From an uncultured Gemmatimonadota bacterium (lineage in GTDB: Bacteria > Gemmatimonadota > Gemmatimonadetes > Gemmatimonadales > Gemmatimonadaceae): DNA of 10,743 bases. Positions 6,372 through 10,743 of this stretch are shown in pieces. The notes beneath the pieces are model-generated. The model was not told the origin of the DNA. It did not search any database and saw only the letters and a program-made list of their open reading frames with translations. The first letter of the stretch is position 1. Each line of letters begins with the position of its first letter. The DNA lies in contig CAITQY010000546.1 of NCBI GenBank assembly GCA_903894655.1, positions 1 to 10,743 of the forward strand, read 5' to 3'. Made by a program: the position numbers and the translations under genes.

Positions 6372-7681
6372 GAATCCGCGCCCGACTCGATGGAGAGTGC
6401 GCGGCGGACGCGCTGATCGACGCGGTCCAGTACGCGGGCCGTGCCGAGTATCGGCGACAGCATCGCGTCGATGAGATCATCGAGTCGGAGTCGATGCACC
6501 GATGCGGCATACACCCGTGCGGCCAGTCGCGGGGACCGTCGCTCCAGCCAGCTCGGCCGGCGATGCGTGTGTCCAAGCCGATGGCTGTCGTGAATCATGT
6601 TCGGCGCCTTCAAGTACTGCCCCAACCGCAAAAACGCGTGACAGACGAGGTGGGCGAGAGCGAGCGTGGTCCAGCCCATACCAATCTCGGCCAAGATCAA
6701 GCCGACCTGCGCCAGCGTGGCGTGCGCCAGCGCCCCCTTGGCGTCGGTGTGCACGCGCACGACGGCCGCTGCATACACCGCCGTGCTGAGTCCGACAATC
6801 ACCGCCATTGTGCGGGCGATCAGTGACACGTCCAGTATCGGCCAGACGCGCAAGAGCAGAAACAGACCGGCATGAATCGACACGGCGCCGTAGAACAACG
6901 CACTCGACGGAGTGGGCCCTTCCATCGCACGCGGCAGCCAGCCTGAAAATGGCAGCTGCGCCGACTTGCCCATGGCCGACAGCAGGAACAGCAGCGCGAT
7001 CGCGGTGGACTGCATCGCTGGTAACGTGGACGCACCGCCAAGCGCAGAGAATCGTGCGGATCCCAGCGCTTCGAACGTCATCACGGTCGCGATCAACAAG
7101 CCGGCGTCGGAGAATCGATACGTCGCGAAGGCACGCACCGACGAGCGCACGGGTTCGTCGCGTTCGTGGAAGAAACCGATGAAAAAGGCCGATGAAATGC
7201 CGATCAGCTCCCATCCCGCGAAGAACAGCTCCAAGGCGCCAGCCAGCGCTACGAGCTGCGTGCCGGTCGCAAAGAGCCCCAGCAGCGTGAAGAAGCGCGT
7301 GAAGCCCGGCTCTTTGTGCAGGTATGTGCGTGAGAAGCGCGCCACGAGAGCGGTGAGCACCGAGGCGAACAGCGCGATCGTGATGGAGATACGGTCTACC
7401 AGCAACACGGCCGGTATCCGAAAGTCGCGGAGGCGGAGCCAGTCCCCGAACTCAATGTCCCCGCTGACCGGTGCGCCGATCAGCCCGAGGTAGCCCGCAA
7501 GCACCATTGCGCCGGCGCCGATGGACACGAGGAGTCCACTGTGCACCACCGCCGTCACGAATCGCTCCGACGTGGTGCGTCGCCAGAGCAGCACGCGCAT
7601 CCCGATCAGGAGCACACTCACAAGCGGGGCTAGAATCGCGAGCGCCAACGCGATGCGAACGACCAACACGGAGTCGGTCAT
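6368..7681 (-). CDS. dabB: DabB-like NuoL/ND5-family proton-conducting subunit
   Basis: DabB is the membrane partner of DabA. It is thought to pass cations down the membrane potential to drive DabA's CO2 hydration. This 437-residue protein has about eleven hydrophobic segments up to residue 356, then a charged soluble tail (357-437). Ion-pathway residues are kept: E158 in GWELIGISSAF, K239 in GKSAQLPFSGWLP (with AMEGPTP following), K315 in HTDAKGALAHATLAQVG, and H344/H348 in HLVCHAF. The APNMIHD segment (359-365) is the DabB-like ending. DabB proteins are commonly about 500-550 residues, so this one is short: it stops after the TM8-11 region and lacks the distal TM12-14 part of NuoL. ATG 7681 overlaps the dabA stop as ATGA; the upstream open frame to 7894 is a shadow of dabA. 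It overlaps the next gene the same way. Confidence 0.88.
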   Translation of the reverse strand: MTDSVLVVRIALALAILAPLVSVLLIGMRVLLWRRTTSERFVTAVVHSGLLVSIGAGAMVLAGYLGLIGAPVSGDIEFGDWLRLRDFRIPAVLLVDRISITIALFASVLTALVARFSRTYLHKEPGFTRFFTLLGLFATGTQLVALAGALELFFAGWELIGISSAFFIGFFHERDEPVRSSVRAFATYRFSDAGLLIATVMTFEALGSARFSALGGASTLPAMQSTAIALLFLLSAMGKSAQLPFSGWLPRAMEGPTPSSALFYGAVSIHAGLFLLLRVWPILDVSLIARTMAVIVGLSTAVYAAAVVRVHTDAKGALAHATLAQVGLILAEIGMGWTTLALAHLVCHAFLRLGQYLKAPNMIHDSHRLGHTHRRPSWLERRSPRLAARVYAASVHRLRLDDLIDAMLSPILGTARVLDRVDQRVRRALSIESGADS

Positions 7682-10590
7682 GCCGAGTGGTGGAGACGAG
7701 GACCGACCGCCGAGAGCGGCAAGGCACTGCGAACCAGAGCCGGCGGCAGGTGCGCGCGGCTCTGCATATGCCAGTCGGGGGAGCGCTCGACCACAGGCAG
7801 CAGCATCGGCTGCGGGTGGTACGGCACGAACCCGCCGTCCTGAAAGAGCGACATGGTACCCGTCTCCGGATGCACCGCCACCAGCTGTACCCACTGCTTC
7901 GTCACCAACTCCGCCACCTCGGCCTGACGCGAGGCGACCGTCAGCAGTGACTCCGGTGAGGCATCGACGATCAGCAACAGGCGCATCGGCTCGTGAATCT
8001 CGACCATCTGCCGGGGCAGTCCGGTGCGGAGATCACTTTGATGTCCATTCATCACGCCGATGAGTCCCGTGACGTTGTGCGGCAGCTTCGTACCGCAGCC
8101 GAACGTCTCGTTGTCCACCGACGAGAAGTAGTACTCGAGACTGATGCCCGCCCCGACGGGGCCCACGGCGGCGAGAATTCGCTCGAGCACCGTGTCGTGC
8201 TCGTCGACGCCGGGATCGTAGCTGACCAGGAACGCCCGCCGATCGAGGTGTAGTCCGCGGGTGAGCTGTCGACGGCCCACGATGCAGATCGCGTTGGTGC
8301 AATGCCCATACTCCGGCCGCGGCTGCGCGAGGTGCGACGAGCGTGCCTCGACGTGCAGGAGTGCCGCATCGGGGGTGAGATCGAGCGGGGCATCGTCGAA
8401 ACGACGGCTGCGTTCGAGCGCATCCTCGCGCCGCGCGATCTCGAGGGCTCCGAACACTTCTTCGAACGCCGACACCAGCGATGTCGGCAGCGTTTCGAGA
8501 TCGTAATAGCGCACGCTGTCGCTGGCGGTGTCGTGCAACGCGCCCACGAACCAGGTGTCGTTCGGGATATTGATGCCACGCCGCCGCACGCCGTCACGGA
8601 CATCGGGGCGGTTCGCCATGTCGGCGAAGACGCGCGCATTCGCGCCGCCGCGCCGTCCGCCGCAGGCGCCGCAGTCGTGCGCCGACTCGTGCGGATTGTT
8701 CAGGCTGGTGGACCCGTGCCCCAGAAAGACGATGATCGGGGCGAAGTCGCGCACCAGCCCGAGATTCGTAAGCACGGCCGTGACCCGGTCGATCGACTCG
8801 TCGAGTGAGAAACCGACCGGCTTCCCGCCGTCCACGATGCGCGCGCTGTCGTCCACGCGGAACGCGGAGAGCCGCGTGGTGGGCACCGGCGCCAATCGCG
8901 AGACCAGCCGCTGGCCCCACTGCAGCGAGGAGCGGGGCGCGGCGACGCGCGCGAGGGTTTTCAGGCCGGAGAGGGGGCCGAGCAAAAAGGAGAGGCCAGC
9001 GCCGCCGCTGAGCGTGCGCGAGGCCACCGCCGCGCGCCGCTCCCAGCCCAGCCAGCGATCGCGCACCCGCTGCCGCACTTCGTGTCGTGCGAGCGCGGTG
9101 TACACGGGCTGCTCGTGTACTTCGTGCGCAGGCGTGACGACGACCGGACAGTGCGCGGCGACGGCATGGTCGTCGAGCCCCATGTAGTCGATGGCGACGC
9201 CGAAAAAGCCAGCGGTGCCGAACGTGATGTAGCCGGGGTGCTGCTCTTCGAGCGCGCGACGGATCGACTCTTCACGTTCATCGATGCAGAACACGAACTG
9301 GCCCCGTGGGCGCTCGCCGGTCGGCGCATCGTCGGGGAGGGCACGTCGGGCCGCCACCGCATCGAGAATCACCGTGCGATAGGAGCGCTCGTAGGCCTCT
9401 TGAAAGATCTGGCGGCGCGCGATGTCGGTACATGCCACGCCCTCGTCCCAGAGCGTCGCGAGCGCCACGTCGGTGAGGGCGAGGATCGCCGCGGCATCGA
9501 GCTGTGCCGACGTCGCGAGCGAAAACAGCAGCCAGGCGTCGAGCACCGGATCGCGCAGGGGGAGTGGTGGCGCCAGATGTCGGAGCGCCGACCAGTCGTG
9601 CGGCAATCCAGCCGATGCGCAGGCGCGCCGCACGGCACGATGTTCGAGCAACAGCCGCACGGCGAGAAACTCCTCCAGCGACACGGCCGCGCCGTGCGGA
9701 TGCTCCTCGGGGTGGCGCTGCAGGCGCGCGAACATGCCGGTCCAGCCGGGCAGCGCGAGCGCGGTGGCGAGTAGGAACGGTTCGACCGCGTCACCCACGA
9801 CACCGAGGGCCGACAGCATGCGATGAATCACCGCGGTCGGCGGTTCGTTGGCCGCGAACACGGCGCGCATGTCGTCGTCCACGCTGCGGCACGCGCGGGG
9901 AGGCGACGCACCGTCGGCATAGCTTTCGGACACCGCGCGCAGGAAGCCCTTCTCGCGATAAGGCGCGCTCACCTGCGCCTGCCCCTGATCGAGGAAGCCC
10001 GACGAGAGCCGAATCAGTTCGCCGTGTACGGCGACATCGGTGTCGGCCTGACCGAGTGCCACCAGCATGTCACGATGGCGTGGCAGGCGTCGCGTGTCGT
10101 GCGGCGTCAGGCGCGGCCCGCGCGCGACGCGCTCCACGCATGCCGCCCAGCGTGCCGGCTCGCGACACGGCCGGGCTGAGCCCGCGCGAAGCAGATACGC
10201 GAGTGCCGCGGCATCGTCGCTGTCGGCATCGGTCAGCGTGAGCTCGGCCCACAACGCGCCGCGCGACAGGCCGGGCAGCACCAGCTCGCGTGCCCGATCG
10301 CCCAGCGCCCGATCGATCTCGTGGCGCACATCCGACTCCGCCACACGACCGACGGCGAGCGCCGCGCGAAATTCACGCAAGCTCAAGTACGGACGCGCCC
10401 CGAGCGCAGCAGCACCGGCCTGCACGCCTTCGTGGAACGGCAGGTGCTGACAGGCGTGCAGCGTATTGTGGTGAATGAACACCCCGATCGGGCCCTGATC
10501 GGGGAGGATACCGTGGGCCGCGGCGAGCGCGCGCGACACCGGATCGGCCTCGTGTGCGTCGGCCGTGCCGTGATGCGCCGAGGCCGACAT
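7678..10590 (-). CDS. dabA: DabA, DUF2309/UPF0753 inorganic-carbon transport zinc subunit
   Basis: DabA is the peripheral, zinc-binding subunit of the DAB system, which with DabB hydrates CO2 one-way to bicarbonate and accumulates inorganic carbon in the cytoplasm. The 970-residue protein carries the full beta-carbonic-anhydrase-like site: C435 and D437 in FCIDERE, H625 in GHGS and C640 in DCGAC. The 15-residue H-to-C spacing equals that of Halothiobacillus DabA (H524, C539). The C-to-H spacing is 190 here against 173 there. Other hallmarks are HHNTLHACQHLPF near 40-52, TFGTAGFFGVAIDYMG (456-471), NIPNDTWFVGALHDT (674-688), and LPHNVTGLIGVMNG (836-849). The length is at the upper end for the family; B. 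subtilis YbcC has about 870 residues. ATG 10590 begins two bases after the stop of the SulP-like gene, without a Shine-Dalgarno, and the gene ends in an ATGA overlap with dabB. No membrane segment is expected. Confidence 0.95.
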   Translation of the reverse strand: MSASAHHGTADAHEADPVSRALAAAHGILPDQGPIGVFIHHNTLHACQHLPFHEGVQAGAAALGARPYLSLREFRAALAVGRVAESDVRHEIDRALGDRARELVLPGLSRGALWAELTLTDADSDDAAALAYLLRAGSARPCREPARWAACVERVARGPRLTPHDTRRLPRHRDMLVALGQADTDVAVHGELIRLSSGFLDQGQAQVSAPYREKGFLRAVSESYADGASPPRACRSVDDDMRAVFAANEPPTAVIHRMLSALGVVGDAVEPFLLATALALPGWTGMFARLQRHPEEHPHGAAVSLEEFLAVRLLLEHRAVRRACASAGLPHDWSALRHLAPPLPLRDPVLDAWLLFSLATSAQLDAAAILALTDVALATLWDEGVACTDIARRQIFQEAYERSYRTVILDAVAARRALPDDAPTGERPRGQFVFCIDEREESIRRALEEQHPGYITFGTAGFFGVAIDYMGLDDHAVAAHCPVVVTPAHEVHEQPVYTALARHEVRQRVRDRWLGWERRAAVASRTLSGGAGLSFLLGPLSGLKTLARVAAPRSSLQWGQRLVSRLAPVPTTRLSAFRVDDSARIVDGGKPVGFSLDESIDRVTAVLTNLGLVRDFAPIIVFLGHGSTSLNNPHESAHDCGACGGRRGGANARVFADMANRPDVRDGVRRRGINIPNDTWFVGALHDTASDSVRYYDLETLPTSLVSAFEEVFGALEIARREDALERSRRFDDAPLDLTPDAALLHVEARSSHLAQPRPEYGHCTNAICIVGRRQLTRGLHLDRRAFLVSYDPGVDEHDTVLERILAAVGPVGAGISLEYYFSSVDNETFGCGTKLPHNVTGLIGVMNGHQSDLRTGLPRQMVEIHEPMRLLLIVDASPESLLTVASRQAEVAELVTKQWVQLVAVHPETGTMSLFQDGGFVPYHPQPMLLPVVERSPDWHMQSRAHLPPALVRSALPLSAVGPRLHHSA

Positions 10591-10592
10591 GG

Positions 10593-10743
10593 TCAGTGCC
10601 CGCCGCCGCCCTGCGCGTGCGTCAAGTCGATGCCGCGGATGGTCACCGAGATATTGCGATGGTGCGCGTCCTCCACGAAGGTGGCCAGCACTTCCTTCAC
10701 GTCGTGGTCGATGTATTCGTCGTGACCGTCGATGACCACCAGA
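10593..10743 (-). CDS. C-terminal STAS-domain end of a probable SulP-family anion/bicarbonate transporter (partial)
   Basis: Only the last 49 residues and the stop are in the window; the gene continues past the right edge. The fragment contains LVVIDGHDEYIDHDV, then EVLATFVEDAHHRNISVTIRG, and ends in a glycine-rich THAQGGGGH tail. Strand VVIDG, the YIDHDV turn, a helix, RNISV and a final strand match the end of STAS domains of SulP permeases, where the VIDG...YIDxDV pattern is typical. SulP members move sulfate, bicarbonate or other anions; next to dabA, bicarbonate is the natural guess. The gene precedes dabA by two bases (TGA-CC-ATG), so it is almost certainly co-transcribed. A free-standing STAS protein cannot be excluded from this fragment. 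Confidence 0.65.
   Translation of the reverse strand, partial: LVVIDGHDEYIDHDVKEVLATFVEDAHHRNISVTIRGIDLTHAQGGGGH

Noticed and set aside
5262..7681. Complex I (nuo) operon fragment
   Set aside because: The two antiporter-like genes are directly coupled to dabA, and no other Nuo subunit is present.
7682..7894. Extended dabB start at 7894
   Set aside because: The added residues are an off-frame reading of the dabA 3' end; the ATGA overlap at 7681-7678 is the natural start.
9082..9774. Plus-strand open frame of 230 codons
   Set aside because: Antisense to dabA, Arg/Glu-rich, with no recognisable motif.

Overview
The window is compact, GC-rich bacterial DNA, almost entirely coding. Seven of the eight genes lie on the minus strand. 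Most start codons have no recognisable Shine-Dalgarno sequence and several genes are joined by stop/start overlaps. This suggests a free-living soil or aquatic bacterium; I lean weakly towards Gemmatimonadota, but no rRNA or other marker is present, so that is only an impression.

Reading the minus strand from the right edge, the main unit (10743 to 5262) is a candidate inorganic-carbon uptake operon. It holds the C-terminal end of a STAS-domain protein that is probably a SulP-family anion/bicarbonate transporter. Two bases later comes a 970-residue DabA (DUF2309/UPF0753) with the complete carbonic-anhydrase-like zinc site (C435, D437, H625, C640). A 437-residue NuoL/ND5-like DabB follows through an ATGA overlap. 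A further ATGA overlap leads to a third, 369-residue antiporter-like membrane protein. In that protein the proton-pathway glutamate is not found and the key lysines are arginines. In the classical two-gene DAB system DabB couples ion movement to vectorial CO2 hydration by DabA. The third subunit, and the short C-terminus of DabB, are the most unusual features of the window.

A 166-base gap (5096-5261) separates this unit from a second minus-strand operon (5095 to 1680): a short-chain dehydrogenase, a beta-hydroxyacid dehydrogenase of the 3-hydroxyisobutyrate dehydrogenase family, and dihydroxy-acid dehydratase (ilvD). The gap holds a plausible promoter whose start point would fall at or one base before the first ATG, so the mRNA may be leaderless. 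An imperfect 18-base palindrome covers its -10 box.

Further left, a plus-strand gene for a small probably exported protein with four cysteines (1218-1679) runs into ilvD; the two stop codons abut with no base between them. It diverges from fbp, class I fructose-1,6-bisphosphatase (93-1142, minus). The 75-base divergent region holds an extended -10 promoter facing fbp, a perfect 7-bp inverted repeat touching it, and a consensus Shine-Dalgarno for the exported protein. The left edge contains a degenerate short repeat. No tRNA, rRNA, CRISPR array or insertion sequence was seen.
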